The position numbers and the translations under genes are program-made. The notes under the pieces were generated by a model. It was not told where the DNA came from. It did no database searches and saw only the letters and a program-made list of their open reading frames with translations. Of a DNA stretch of 64,000 nt, positions 27,701-37,100 are shown piece after piece (positions within the stretch are counted from its first letter, which is position 1; the number at the start of each line of letters is the position of its first letter). The stretch is from assembly GCA_035610365.1 (NCBI GenBank), contig CM069439.1, positions 15,451,533 to 15,515,532 of the forward strand, read 5' to 3'. This stretch comes from Aquatica leii. Taxonomy: Eukaryota > Arthropoda > Insecta > Coleoptera > Lampyridae.

Positions 27701-30700
27701 CAATTCAATGCTCAGAAATCGGACGGTAACAGCTAGTTTGTACGGTAGCACTGTAGGAGCCAAAGTGGCTGGCGGGTGCCCACAAGATCGAGTGCTGTCA
27801 CCGCTACTGTGGTGCCTCATCATAAATGGTCTACTACAAAAACTAAAAGACGGAGGAGTATTTGCTTTAGGATACACTGACAATCTCGCCAACCAAGACG
27901 GCAATCGCCTGTTTATCAAACCACGGAAACGGATGACATAAAACTATCTACGATGTACGGAGTCATACTCTTGATGGCAAAAAAAGTCAAATATCTAGAA
28001 CTCACTCTTGATACTAGACTGACCTTCTACGCTCATCTTAAAAAAAGTCACAACTCAGGACATCAGGGTTCTTAATACAAACAAACTGATGGTCAGGCAC
28101 ACATGAGGATTGAAACCCACAATGACCAAATAGTTATATACTGTGGTAACAAGACCAATCATCACATACGGTGCGCTTGTATGGGAGGATAACAAAAACA
28201 ATGAAAACCACACCCACAGCAGCCATAGAAGTACTACTTTGACTTCTACCATTACACCTCGTTGTAATAATGAAAGAAAGACTAACAACACACAAGCTGC
28301 AGATTAATGAACAATTACCAAAAAAAAAACAAACCGGGTATATACAACCTGCTGCGTGAAGAAACCATCTTAATTATGGGATCCAACTTCACAAGAAACT
28401 ATCACATCTTAAAGAAATTTAAAGTGATAATACCGTCCAAGACGAGTGGACAAAAAACATTTACCCTGGCAGGGTTAAAGGAACTTTCTATCATACGCAA
28501 ATGGTCCGATATCGATCATGTCGGACATCCAAGCAGCACTACTGGCGCTAAGATCGTCAGTAATAAAATCTAAGCTGATTATCGAATGCATAAACAGTCT
28601 GGAAATATTGGCAACTCGCCAACCAGTGCAGCTAATCTGAATACCAAAAGACCAGAATGTAAAAGGTAACGTAATAGCCCACTAGCTAAAAAAAGCACAA
28701 CAGGGACATATATCGGACCTTAACCCGTTTTTGAAATTGCTTACGAGACCAGAAAAAAAAATTTGCAACAAATTTGCAGCGGAACATAAAAAACAATGGA
28801 AAAACTCTTCAGGGATAGGGCACACAAAACTCTTCCTTACAGAGCCACAATCAAACACTCAAACTGCACAGTCAAGCATGAGTCAACGAAAGTTAAGGAA
28901 ACCCACGAGACTAATAACAGGGCACTGTGACCTTAACAAACATATGCATAAAATGGGACTGCAAAATAGCCCTCTATGCCGCGTATGCTTGGAGGAGGAC
29001 GGGACTCCGCAGCATCTGTTGTGTAAATGCAAAGCATATCAAACGCAACGCACAACGATTCACGACAAACCAAAACTAACCGATGATGAGTTGGAAACAA
29101 AAATGCTGAAAGAGTAATAAATCAGATGTGCACAAAAGGACCAAGGAAACCGCAGTATAGAGGCGCTATACGAACCACTTTCTAAATTAAATAATAAATT
29201 TTAAAAATGCACTTATTTGGCTTTAGCTAGTTATAAAAGTGACATTAACTTATAAATTTGTAATACATTTAAAAATTAGTTTTTTACATTTTAAAATAAT
29301 GCTGATTAAACTTTATCTGCACTGTTTACGGTCGGTATTGTTTTAACAAATAGAATCAACTCTCGTTTGATTAAAAATAAATAGCGTTCTAATTTTTCGT
29401 TTCTTGGGTGTACATAAAAAATAAAAACATGAAAAGGTATCATTTAGGAATAGAAAATAATAAAGTACAAAATTCTAAGCTGAACTACAATTTTTTGCAA
29501 CTCTTATAATGCTGTTTTGTCGAGTTTGACACTATTTGATAAACGAGTCCCGATTTTCTTGGTCACTAAAAAGATTCGAAAGAGAAATGAAGTTGAGATA
29601 TGACGTTAAAAACCTGACGATAGTCCGCAGTACCCAAGTTTGGTTGCGGTTTAGATTGGAGCATAGTTCGATATAATTATGCTGAAAGTCGTCTTCTGAA
29701 AAACAGGTGTTTAAGCGCTCATTTGTTTTGTAATTATTACCCAAGCAAAAAATTAAGTCAGAAAAAGTCTATTGACTGCTACTTCTGGAACCAATAAAGT
29801 TGCCGAAAAAAATGAAACTGGCGTTATCGATAGGAACTTTTTATCCCAGTCCTCAAGATAGGGTAGCGTACATTAATTTCGGGAGTTATTGTGTTATTAA
29901 TTAATTAATTATATTTTTCTGATTTCTTATGTTGTGTTTTGGTTATTGTAAACTTACTGATAATTAATAATCGTTTATTGATTACATATGTTTAAATTTT
30001 AGCATAGAAGCAAGTTTCAAATAGGAACCAAATCTACAAAAAAAATTCGATTTTTGTTAAAAAATTTCAAAATTTATTGCAGTTTTGTGTTCATGTAGGT
30101 TTTATATATAACAAAAAAAAATACTATTCTATTCTAAATATGAAATTTTCCCGAGATCTGTATGAATCAAACACTCGGCCAATTTATTAGTTGCAAGCAA
30201 AATATAGATTATTTCATTTTAAAAAGTATTAATAACAAACTAATAAATAACTTTAACGGCGTCATCTCCTAAGTATAGTACAGAAAAACTAAAATACAAT
30301 GCTCTTATAAATATTCATTTGACAAGGAATAAACAGTGACGTACGCAACCAGAAAAAACACATGGTATAAGAAAGCACTTGACAAAATAAAGCAAAGGTA
30401 AAAAAAACTATAAAAATGTTACTGTAACGCTATTTACATAACCGTTATTTATTCTAGCTGAGACTGTTTTGTCTAAATCGTAAAACAACTAATTATGACA
30501 TGATCAAAAATTCGTAACTGATTAAAAAAGAATTGTTAAGTGCAAGAATATGTTTACTTTCTATGATGTGCTTCAATAAAGTCATAAAAATTTTGTTATG
30601 TAATGATTTTGATACTGGTACTTATCTATTAGGCCAATAACAAAAAATGTTTATTTAATCGAGTAATGTTTTTATGTTTCATTGTCAGGCTTTTTACGGT

Positions 30701-31256
30701 ATTTTGTTCTAATATAAACATTACTGTACCTTTATCTTATCATTAAAAAATTCTTTTAAATTGCGTCTATAGGTTTTCTACTTAGGTTTATAAAAATGAG
30801 TATATATCAATTTAAGTTACTAGGATAGATAAACACTTTTTGTTGAAATGGACATTGTCACAAAATACAAAAACAATAATCAAATATAAATAGTGTAATG
30901 ACTCATAAATAATAAGAAAAAGTATGTAAGTGGTATGACGAATAAGTAATATATAATTAGCGCGCGGCTAGTAAAATCGTACATTTCAAAAAATAATCGA
31001 TTTGTAGGAAAATCAATGTTCCGCTCAAACACGCACATAATTATAAAAAATCGTATCAGCGACTATCTAAGTCTAAGTGTTAGTTAGAAAGTAATTAAGA
31101 CTGTAAAACTACTTACAAAGTATTTCTTAATGCTTCTCCAAAGCTGGAGGAGCGCTTTACTTTTCCAATTTTCCAAAATTTTGGTTTTTGATTACCTTCA
31201 TAGAAAGGATTTAAATGTTCCGGGTAATCATTAATACTAGAACGTGGGTAACTCAT
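9732..31256 (-). CDS. NPF-motif, Lys/Arg-Pro-rich protein of unknown function
   Basis: Four coding exons on the minus strand join without a frame break: 31256-31117 (start MSYPRSSINDYPEH), 17310-17225, 10713-10469 and 10418-9732, stop TGA. Donors and acceptors are canonical (GTAAGT, GTAAGT, GTATGT; acceptors TTTTAG, TTTTTTTAG, TTTTCAG), and phases 2, 1 and 0 match at each join. The product is 385 residues with no signal peptide or membrane segment. It has NPFYEG near residue 17 and NPFEEE near 130, basic runs (FWKIGKVKRS, RGKKKKQQ), KRRKRKAPLPP near 150, and an acidic Ser/Asn-rich tail with two LTN-I/L-INSI copies. NPF is a known EH-domain ligand and the basic-Pro stretch could bind SH3-type domains, so a trafficking or cytoskeletal adaptor is possible but unproven. 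The two large introns are filled with transposons. I do not recognise the family. Confidence 0.72.
10469..10713 (-). CDS. NPF gene, third coding exon
   Basis: Acceptor TTTTTTTAG before AAGTTC, donor GTATGT after TCA. It codes for the VSPSLSRTPVSEPLPRS and NPFEEEV segment and ends with KAPLPPNS. The next intron is only 50 bp, and reading through it would hit a stop soon after CLILCERL, so splicing is needed. Confidence 0.72.
10714..12149. other. large intron of the NPF gene, 5' of the CR1-like LINE
   Basis: Intronic AT-rich DNA. The only distinctive part is the GC-rich stretch at 11476-11540 with a GCGCC inverted pair, treated below as a possible hAT terminus. No host exon is seen. Confidence 0.5.
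11476..11540. repeat. GC-rich palindromic stretch, possible hAT left end
   Basis: GCAGTCCCGCGCC is followed by CGGCGCCGAGGCGCC and AAAAAGCCCC in otherwise AT-rich DNA. Read in reverse complement, the block at about 16701-16740 shows GCAGGCCCGCGCC and GGCGCCC. The two could be opposite ends of one element containing the hAT transposase remnant. Confidence 0.35.
12161..12905 (+). pseudogene. LINE endonuclease (APE type) remnant
   Basis: It opens with TAHLNVRSLVSQFDLFSDYL, then SETWLTEEV, RAGGVAFYIKD, GDVNIDL, and SDHFLVFVTL at the end: the ordered motifs of the apurinic-type endonuclease that nicks target DNA. A stop after LAVCLI (about 12490) with continuation in another frame (LYRPPSANV) shows a frameshift. 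A second stop ends the segment at 12905. Confidence 0.82.
12921..14940 (+). pseudogene. LINE reverse transcriptase remnant
   Basis: After a linker segment (FRYF..., KLMQKLRRFKRDRD) come AVGPDELSIRII, LRPISIISPLSKILEKIV, QSGFRLEYSCASAL, DFSKAFDTINHNLL and GVPQSSVLGPLLFSIYT. The catalytic YADD reads YAND (14100-14111), so the polymerase would be dead even without its stops (after NV at 13236, after SC near 13543) and the frameshift near 14400. The C-terminal tail resumes in another frame as LSHFNYCDVIYGP and VQRRHLHFCIFVHKILLY, and reaches about 14937. Confidence 0.85.
15230..16273 (+). pseudogene. hAT-superfamily transposase, C-terminal remnant
   Basis: The remnant starts with KPLSDTRWSSRIDAI, a conserved block of ZMYM-like/DUF4371 hAT transposases. 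It continues through an open 214-codon frame (15509-16153) and closes with the hAT dimerisation block LRILLTMPVSVATAERSFSK. A stop after GTKLT is followed in the next frame by AIISIETVQLKELDTEDLI and the C-terminus. The N-terminal BED/TTF finger and the catalytic first half are missing, so it cannot transpose. It lies in the NPF-gene intron directly after the CR1-like LINE. The open frame has no intron signs and no host gene role is suggested. Confidence 0.85.
16280..17224. other. AT-rich intron of the NPF gene
   Basis: Apart from the GC-rich spot at 16701-16740 (possible hAT right end), nothing coding or repeated is recognised up to the next NPF-gene exon. Confidence 0.5.
17225..17310 (-). 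CDS. NPF gene, second coding exon
   Basis: An 86-bp exon between acceptor GTTTTAG and donor GTAAGT. Only the frame starting at its second base is open. It gives FKSIRGKKKKQQ and TPSSPPELRRNEA, a strongly basic patch. Its end phases fit the exons at 31117 and 10713 exactly. Confidence 0.7.
17531..17557. repeat. short TA/TG microsatellite
   Basis: An alternating AT/GT run next to a TACAGGG transposon-like terminus. Confidence 0.7.
18311..18319. repeat. target-site duplication, left copy (GTGGGAAAT)
   Basis: GTGGGAAAT is found here and again at 19011-19019, immediately outside the repeat-bearing element. Together they restore the transposase frame at the join. Confidence 0.75.
18320..19010. 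mobile_element. Foldback-like element with terminal short tandem repeats
   Basis: The left end (18331-18480) is an array of about ten degenerate copies of a 13-17-bp unit (core TTTCGACGCGA / CATCTCGACGCGAG). The right end (18900-19000) carries the same unit in reverse complement (CGTCGAAA, GCGTCGAGATGA). The middle, about 400 bp, is AT-rich and codes for nothing recognised. It is flanked by a perfect 9-bp duplication. Long inverted ends built of short repeats with 9-bp duplications describe the Foldback (FB) elements of Drosophila. The unit sequence itself is not one I know. Confidence 0.75.
19011..19019. repeat. target-site duplication, right copy (GTGGGAAAT)
   Basis: The second copy of the 9-bp duplication flanking the Foldback-like element. 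Confidence 0.75.
19626..20235. mobile_element. inverted pair of transposon 3' ends (mariner/IS630-like)
   Basis: About 90 bp starting ACAGAGTGTTTTGGAATTGC at 19628 returns in reverse complement at 20145-20232 (GCAATTCCGAAACACC). Inside each arm lies the same transposase C-terminal block: minus strand STQEELRNRITKTAVTV (about 19760-19840) and plus strand IGTQEELRNPITEAAATI (about 20020-20080). So two right halves of one transposon family face each other. The terminus resembles the common TACAGGGTGTTTCGGAATT type. Confidence 0.65.
20390..20930 (-). mobile_element. Tc1-like transposase remnant
   Basis: On the minus strand, broken frames give WPIRYPDLWPIEDVWDM near 20540-20580, a decayed form of the Tc1 WPxxSPDLNPIEHVWD block with the third catalytic acid. 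This is followed by GKQLANPPQTLEALRHKLQ and the C-terminal VESMPRR-like end near 20410-20440. Upstream are fragments around the second catalytic Asp. Several frame changes make it inactive. It lies in the 13.8 kb NPF-gene intron. Confidence 0.7.
21130..23474. other. AT-rich intron of the NPF gene
   Basis: Short open frames only, none with a recognised domain. A small inverted pair (AATAGCATC / GATGCTATT) occurs near 21416-21455. Nothing else is supported. Confidence 0.5.
23475..23511 (+). repeat. dispersed 36-bp repeat, copy A
   Basis: TGTACACTCAAGAAAAGAAA plus the following 16 bases recur in reverse orientation at 55489-55524 with about three differences. In translation both give CTLKKRKI-TLS, but neither frame looks like a gene. 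Confidence 0.6.
23838..24690. mobile_element. degenerate MITE candidate with GAGACA-containing ends
   Basis: The left end GGTACATGGGGCAAATCGAG-ACA and the reverse complement of the right end (GGCGGGGTAGCTTGAGACAG) look like imperfect inverted termini about 830 bp apart. The inside holds a GTGCCCCAGGTGGGGCAC palindrome and no open transposase frame. The GGGG/GAGAC terminus is reminiscent of the pogo element at 60808. Confidence 0.35.
24496..24517. repeat. 10-bp-arm perfect palindrome
   Basis: CTGTGCCCCA, GG, TGGGGCACAG: a GC-rich perfect hairpin in AT-rich surroundings, followed by another GTGGGGCA. Confidence 0.75.
24691..25160. other. A-rich low-complexity intron segment
   Basis: Plus-strand A runs and AAATAAA-type words dominate. 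No gene is seen. Confidence 0.5.
25160..26735 (-). pseudogene. RTE-like LINE reverse transcriptase, 5'-truncated
   Basis: Reading downward from 26735: ITKYYENMYKSENAL, then the VIAEMLKVGKDVI block, a FFDSVELWAVEKAMK block, IPIKRGVKQ-DVISPKLFTL (shifted frame), HLRYADDAIITATIFEKK with the YADD site intact at 25869-25880, INMKKTKLMTNVQEE, YIYLGQILKLD, and the distinctive tail DDLKSIGGFY and ISMARTETCVQS near 25200. This is the RTE/BovB-like 'endonuclease-reverse transcriptase' layout. The endonuclease is missing and the frame is broken in at least five places. It lies antisense to nothing and is in the same direction as the host NPF gene. Confidence 0.82.
26740..29200 (+). pseudogene. Jockey/LOA-group LINE ORF2, 5'-truncated
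   Basis: The plus strand reads TPGADEMYSIMLQKGF, SWRIVKVVFMPKPERYTYAQ, SYRPINLISFILKIFEKVVD, then DIKGAFNN-like and GSTVGAKVAGGCPQDRVLSP. The catalytic YADD is YTDN (27873-27884). After a stop-rich stretch the C-terminus is open again (28731-29117): RLITGHCDLNKHMHKMGL and LCRVCLEEDGTPQHLLCKC, the Cys-His end found after RNase H in this group. No endonuclease is present. It abuts the RTE piece near 26740 in opposite orientation. Confidence 0.83.
29210..31116. other. AT-rich intron between NPF exons
   Basis: No recognisable coding or structured feature. CCCAAGCAAAAAA near 29739 resembles one end of the CCCAAG-type elements, but no partner end was found. Confidence 0.45.
31117..31256 (-). CDS. 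NPF gene, first coding exon
   Basis: ATG at 31256 opens MSYPRSSINDYPEHLNPFYE, followed by KPKFWKIGKVKRSSSF and the donor TT/GTAAGT. The 140-bp exon ends in phase 2, which the exon at 17310 completes to a Leu codon. The frame above the ATG is also open for some codons (MSLTFNESIEAR...), but it is in a different frame and looks like a 5' UTR. Confidence 0.68.
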
Positions 31257-32289
31257 TATTATAGTAAATAAATAACACCGCTATATACCGCGACATACAT
31301 TTACAACACTTGATAAATAAATGATAATCATTTTCTAAATTTACATCCCCACCAATGTAACTGCAGTGGCGTAGGCAACTCCTACACCTGCGTGCCTCAA
31401 TGCTTTCATTAAAAGTCAATGACACACTATAGATATTTAATTACTGCAATTTATACAAACTAATTTATTAATGGATTGGTTTGCGATAATACTAAACTAT
31501 CGACCATCGGCTTTTGGTTGATAATCTAACTATGCTATTTCACTGTGATCTCAAAGAGCAGTGCCATTAAGTTAATGATCAATGTTACTCTTGCATAATT
31601 TGCAATTACTGACTTATACGATGGAAACATTGTTGATGACGTAATCATCACAAATTAAAATGTTACCAATATTGGCAATGAACTAAATACATTAAAATAT
31701 TTAATCAACTTCGATTGTAGGTATTTTAAATTGTCTAGTTGATATTTGTTTTTATATTAAGGATTATTTCCGTATTGGTAATTATTTATTTTATTATATA
31801 ATCACTTCTGGTTCTTTGTTAAAGAATAAGTAATTATTTCTATATGTTGCATTCAAGTCTTTTAGTTTTGTAGAAAAAACTTTTATTAAATATTCTAGAA
31901 AAAAATTATCTTTAGAAACATAATGCAAGTTATAATAAGCCGTGTTATTAACTGGGTTTTAAAAATTCTTTTTGTATCTTAATTGCCCAGCAAGTTAATT
32001 ACGACAAACTTGATGTAAGATTCCAGGTTAACAAATCGTGCGTACTAACAAATAATAAAATAGATTTACTTAGTGTAATTAGCTTAGTACAAAAAAAACT
32101 AACATTACCAGTTAGAAAAACAACAATATCGAAATTGTTCCGAAGTCTTTTCTAAACTAATTTTTTTGATTTTGAAATGAATTCAAAAACTATATAAAAA
32201 AAATGAAAAAATGATAATTCTTTAAACGCGTACTTCTAAAGACAAAATGTTTATCCTCTTAGCCAATATGGTTCCGTTTTCAGCAAAAT
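31257..32289. other. 5' flank of the NPF gene
   Basis: Probable 5' UTR and promoter region. A palindromic GATGACGTAATCATC (31635-31649), with a TGACGTAA bZIP/CREB-type core, lies about 380 bp above the ATG. No TATA box could be fixed because the transcription start is unknown. Confidence 0.35.
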
Positions 32290-32385
32290 GACAACTGATT
32301 TTCGTACACATTTCTGGAGCGTTCGATACAACATCTGATCGTTAACAAAGTACCTGCTGACGCAATTCGCGTAATTCACTTAACA
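32290..32385 (+). pseudogene. R1-clade LINE reverse transcriptase fragment
   Basis: The plus strand gives IFVHISGAFDTT, then after a one-base frame change VNKVPADAIRVIH. The same two blocks occur in the longer R1-like element on the opposite strand at 35340-35590 (IFIDISG..., VVNRVPADAVRVIRNYL). About 100 bp only. Confidence 0.6.
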
Positions 32386-33299
32386 CTGATAAAATGTATG
32401 GTTTTTTAGAACTCTGCTTAAAGAAAATTTCTATTTACATCTTAACAACGTTTTCAAATTCAAACACTTCAAACTTTTACTTGATGACAAAGTAAAAGTT
32501 GTCGGACATTGTGTTCGCGTAATCGACACAAGTGTAAGCACTCACGTCAAAAGTGAAACTTTATAAGAAGTGCTTAGATTCTACCTTTAACAGTACAGTT
32601 CTTTCAATACTCACAAAACATTTTTTATTGCAAAAAATTGCGTTTCAAATTTTTTTGAAAGCTAGTTTCACCTCAGATTTTTCATATACTTCGTTTGGTT
32701 AAAACAAAATTTTGATTTTTTTTTCTTAAAATTGGCGATATTTAGTACCTTAAAATGAATCCAAATGTGTGTCCAAATTTCATATTCAATGGAAAGTTCT
32801 ATTGTTCCTTAAAACGGATGCTTTTCTATAAACCTATGCTTTACTAGTAGGTACAAACTGGTAGTAAAAAATGTAAGTGAAAATTTTGACAACGCGTTTC
32901 TATGAATTAGTTTGTAGAAGTTTGTTTCGTATCTGATATAGTTTCAATGTCCAAGATAATGACGGAAAATATGACAATTAATTTAACAGTTTCCAAATGA
33001 CAATCTTACAAACGACGATCTTTTTTAAACCCAAACTAAATCCGGTTTCTTGTCAAGAAAAACTTAGTAAAAGCAAGAAATATAAAAAACAAAACAACTT
33101 CCAACGTTCTCGCTAAATTGAAAGAAAGCTCGAAATTTGTAAAAAAATAGAAAAGCGCTCAAAAACTACACATCAATGGCTACTATGTCACAGCTACAAA
33201 CTATATATTAGTCAAATCACTAACACGAGCAAACATCCGACTACGTTAAGAACGTTTTCCGAGTTTGAATCGAGTCATTGTTGTTACCGAAGGTTGCTA
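32386..33299. other. intergenic DNA without recognised gene
   Basis: AT-rich. Stop codons are frequent in all frames and no domain is recognised. Confidence 0.45.
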
Positions 33300-33760
33300 T
33301 GGATTCTTTACTATCTATTTTTATAGAATCCTTTAAAACGGTTGTTTTGGAATGATCGATATTAAACCCTAAAGTCTGGATTAGGTATGTTGACGACACG
33401 TTCATCATTTGATCTCATTGTAATCTCAAATTGTCTCGGTTTTTCTTATCATTTAAACAACCAACATCCATCCAGACATCAAATTCACCATAAAAACTGA
33501 AACTAATTTTACTTTCTTATTTTGTGACGTTTATGTGATTCGTAAACCCGACAGACTTTTCAGCCATTCTGTTTATCGCAAACCCACCCATACGGACAAA
33601 TACCTTCATACTTTGTCTTCCTTCACAGCAACGTTCTGTTATTGAATCTTTGGTTCATCGTGTATTTTCTATTTGTCAACTTGAAAATCTAAACTCGAAA
33701 GTTCGTCATCTTACTAGAATCTTGCTGAACAATGGTATGTAAAGCAACATATTCAGGTAG
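33300..33760 (+). pseudogene. Penelope-like element reverse transcriptase, C-terminal half
   Basis: The plus strand gives PKVWIRYVDDTFII with the YVDD site at 33386-33397, then (after frame changes) FLSFKQPTSIQTSN, FVNPTD-FSAILF/HSVYRKPTHTDKYL-like blocks, and SVIESLVHRVFSICQLENL with RHLTRILLNNG. This order, with the PTHTDRYLH-like block after YVDD, is diagnostic for Penelope-like elements rather than LINEs. No GIY-YIG endonuclease was recognised downstream. Confidence 0.75.
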
Positions 33761-34199
33761 TTATTAATCTTCATTTATATCCACGAGAACGAGGAGAAGA
33801 AGAATGTAAACCCATCAAACCACCTGAACTTGTTTGGTTCAAGTTTAACATATTTGGATAGAACGATTAAGAATATGTTATGAGAAGAAAGGATTGCTTA
33901 GCTAGACGAAACGGATGGGCTATGTATCAGGTAAGGACGAGTTTCAGCGAGGTTTATCCTCGCATGTCAGGCTGAAAACCAAGTAGGCGGGAAAAAGATA
34001 CTATGTTGTAATAGACGGGATTGAGACCAGTTAGTCAAGACAGCTACGACTAAAAAGGCACAGAGAATGTTAGTTAAATAAAAATAATCAAATAAAACAC
34101 TTTAAAATAAAGCACATGCGGTGAAATAACTAAATAAATACCCTACTTCGCCGTAACTGACTGTAAAGTAAAATCATAATGCCATGCAAAAATAAACGA
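33761..34199. other. intergenic DNA, possible Penelope-like tail
   Basis: A short open stretch (HLYPRERGEEECKPIKPP near 33770-33830) follows the Penelope-like RT but was not matched to a known domain. The rest is unassigned. Confidence 0.35.
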
Positions 34200-37100
34200 A
34201 ATAAGACCCTGATTTACGTTTGACTCTGGTCTCTTCTAGCGAATGCAATGAGTACATTGACGTCGGACACTAGTCTAAGGGGAATAGGATTCACTTGGGT
34301 TCTTAGGGTACTCTGGTCATCATCGAACTCCCGACAGGCAAGGATCTTATATATGTGACGGAGTATCAGGAACACCACACGACAAGCACCGGTTATCATC
34401 TGCAACGCTAATGCGTTTCAGATGTCAACGGAACCCGCCGTGCGATGTGAGAATTTGAACGGCCGTTGGTTCCGGGTTATGGGACATGTTGATCCAGTCT
34501 AGGATATTTGGAATCAAAGAATAGCCGTTAGGTTCCTTATAGAATGTATCCCACTGCCGCTGCCATTTATTTAAGATCAAAGTCTTGAGATGACGTTTGA
34601 CAAGCGAAAGGGAAAAAAATCTGCAGTTGAAACTTACTGGTCTAAGAATGTGCACGTGCCAGCTCTTACAAGAACTTTGAAGCAGTATATTTTCTGCAAT
34701 GGGAGATGTAGAAGAGGATATTTTGCCACAACGCACAAGGAATCTGTAGGAACAGTACAATATGTCCCGAAGATCGTACTAAGGAATAGGGAATATAGGG
34801 ATGCCAGTTTCCTGACAATTTATATATGTAGCAGTTTGTGGTACCAGATCTCTAAGCCATATGTGAGCATAGGGATGACTGGACAATTGAAAATGGTCAC
34901 TAATGATTTCCTATGTAGGTTCCAGTTACGGCGAGAGTATTTATAGAACAAGTGCAAGACAGTCTTGCTCTTGTCAACTACATAGGAACAATGTTTAACG
35001 AAGCTCAGTTTAGGACCGAGCAAAAGACCGAGGTACTTAAACTCGAAAACCCTTCGAACTGGAATGGCGTTGAGTCGAAGTGAGGAATTTTTATTAAGAA
35101 AAAAACTAAAACCATGTCTTTGATCTTGTCAGCTGAGACAGTCAAGTTGTTGTTGACAGCCCAGCGAGTCAGAATGTTCAGGCACTGTCATGATTTTGCC
35201 TCTAGGTCGCGTCTCTTGTCTGCGGACACTGATATTGTTCGCGTAAGCAAAAATGTCAGTTATCGGGTAAGTCTTGTTCTAGTAGAGAATGCGCAACTAC
35301 GTTCCACAAAGTCGTCCTAAAAACCGATCCTTGTGGTCATCCTTTCGTCAGTCGTTTTGTGTAGGAACAACCAGAAAAGTTTGTGAAATAAGTGAACCAG
35401 CGACTCGATAAATAATTGCGAATGACGCGTACGGCATCTGCAGGCACTCTATTAACGACGAGAGCTTTAATAATTGATGGCCACCATACGTTATTGCCCT
35501 CTCCTGAAATGTCTATAAAAATGCATAGTCTGTACTTGGAAACCTTCGTTTGTACTTTCATCATTAATTTACGAATGGCGTCTGTAGTCAATTTGCCGGC
35601 AACGAAACTGTACGGGCTGGGATGGAATAATCTTTATAGACGAATTACGTTATGTGTTTTCTTTAACAGTACTGGTTCAAATAAATTGCCAAGTTCTGAA
35701 AGTAGTGTAATCGGACGATACAAATTAGAGTTAGAGAAATCCCTCTTACCAGCCTTAAGAATCGTTATTAGCCTACCAGTTTTTTAACTGTTTGGAAAAT
35801 ACTCGCATTAAACACAAGGTCAATAAACGTAGAAAAAAGAGAATTGCTCTTAGCACGTTACAGTGCATCTCCATCAGGTCTGGGAGATTTATTCTTAGGA
35901 ATAACCCAGTCATGTCGGGACTTAATGTTTGCAAAAAATCGAGATCTAATTCGGGCTTGGTAAGGATCGTCGTTCGTTGGATCGTCATCTGGGAACAAAA
36001 AGTTGATTGTATCAATCTCGTGAGAGTGTATCTGTCACCATTACGGACGTTAGAGCATGGTTGGATAGCAAAAAACTTTTGTGAAGATATTTTATAAACT
36101 AATCTACACGGACTCACCGCCAAACTTTTCTTTACAAACCTTTGCCATGAGCGAAATTTAACGTTTTTTACTGCCAGCTTATACCGGTGAAGCGCGGCCT
36201 TATACGAATTTAGCCATTGAGTTTTTAGCTCTGCTGGAGCTTTTTGAGTATGCTTTCTTAAGCAACGTACGATTTTGGTTTAACCTATCTAGCTTTGAAC
36301 TCCACCACCGTACACCAGCTCTAGAATTCGAGAGAACTAATTTTAAGTCATTTTTGACGGAATTCAAGAATCTGCCTTGTCAGCTTATTAATGGAGACGT
36401 CAATAGGATTAAGATCGTGACACTTATTAGTTCCACGTGGAAGATAAGTAGTAAGTACGGCGCTGACAGCTGTGTTCAGCTTGACAAGATCAATGCGTTT
36501 GACATCGAGGATACGCTTAGGGATTGGAACCGATCGATATTTTTTGACGGTTAAATCAAAACGTATCAATCGGTGGTCACTTTCAATCACCTCTGGAATA
36601 ACTTCCCAGTTAGAAATTTTTGTATTACCTTGGTGGCTAGCAAAGGTGAAAGGTTGATTAGGCTCATTTACAACACTAGAGGCCACGTTCCCCCACGAGG
36701 TTTTCCACACTTCTGCTTCATTCGTCGAGTCTGCAAGAAACACCAAAACGGCAATTTTGCATTGAAATCTCCTGCTAGAATAATCCGGACGCCGCTTAGT
36801 TCATCCAAAACTTTATCTAGAAATTGTAGAGGAATACGAACATTCTCGCTTGGTGGCCAATAAACACAAGATCTGATAATTTGACTGACCTACGTACGTT
36901 TCCTCTGACAGAATAGAATGGATTTTCAAGCGTAATTGGTTTTGTTTAAAACGTCAGTAGCGTTGCCTTTGACTTTTCAAGACTAACTCTTCCGATTTAG
37001 AAATGTTGGATTTAGTAACTTTAGATGAGTCAAGAATTTCGCCATCTTAAAAGTGACGAGGCAGATGTCTTATATAAGATTCAACAGCACATAAAAGCAA

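Noticed and set aside
29733..29745. CCCAAGCAAAAAA as a further CCCAAG-type element end
   Set aside because: No inverted partner was found in reach.
31237..31425. 62-codon minus-strand frame above the NPF start as the true N-terminus
   Set aside because: It is in another frame than the MSYPRSS exon and would not splice in phase with the next exon.
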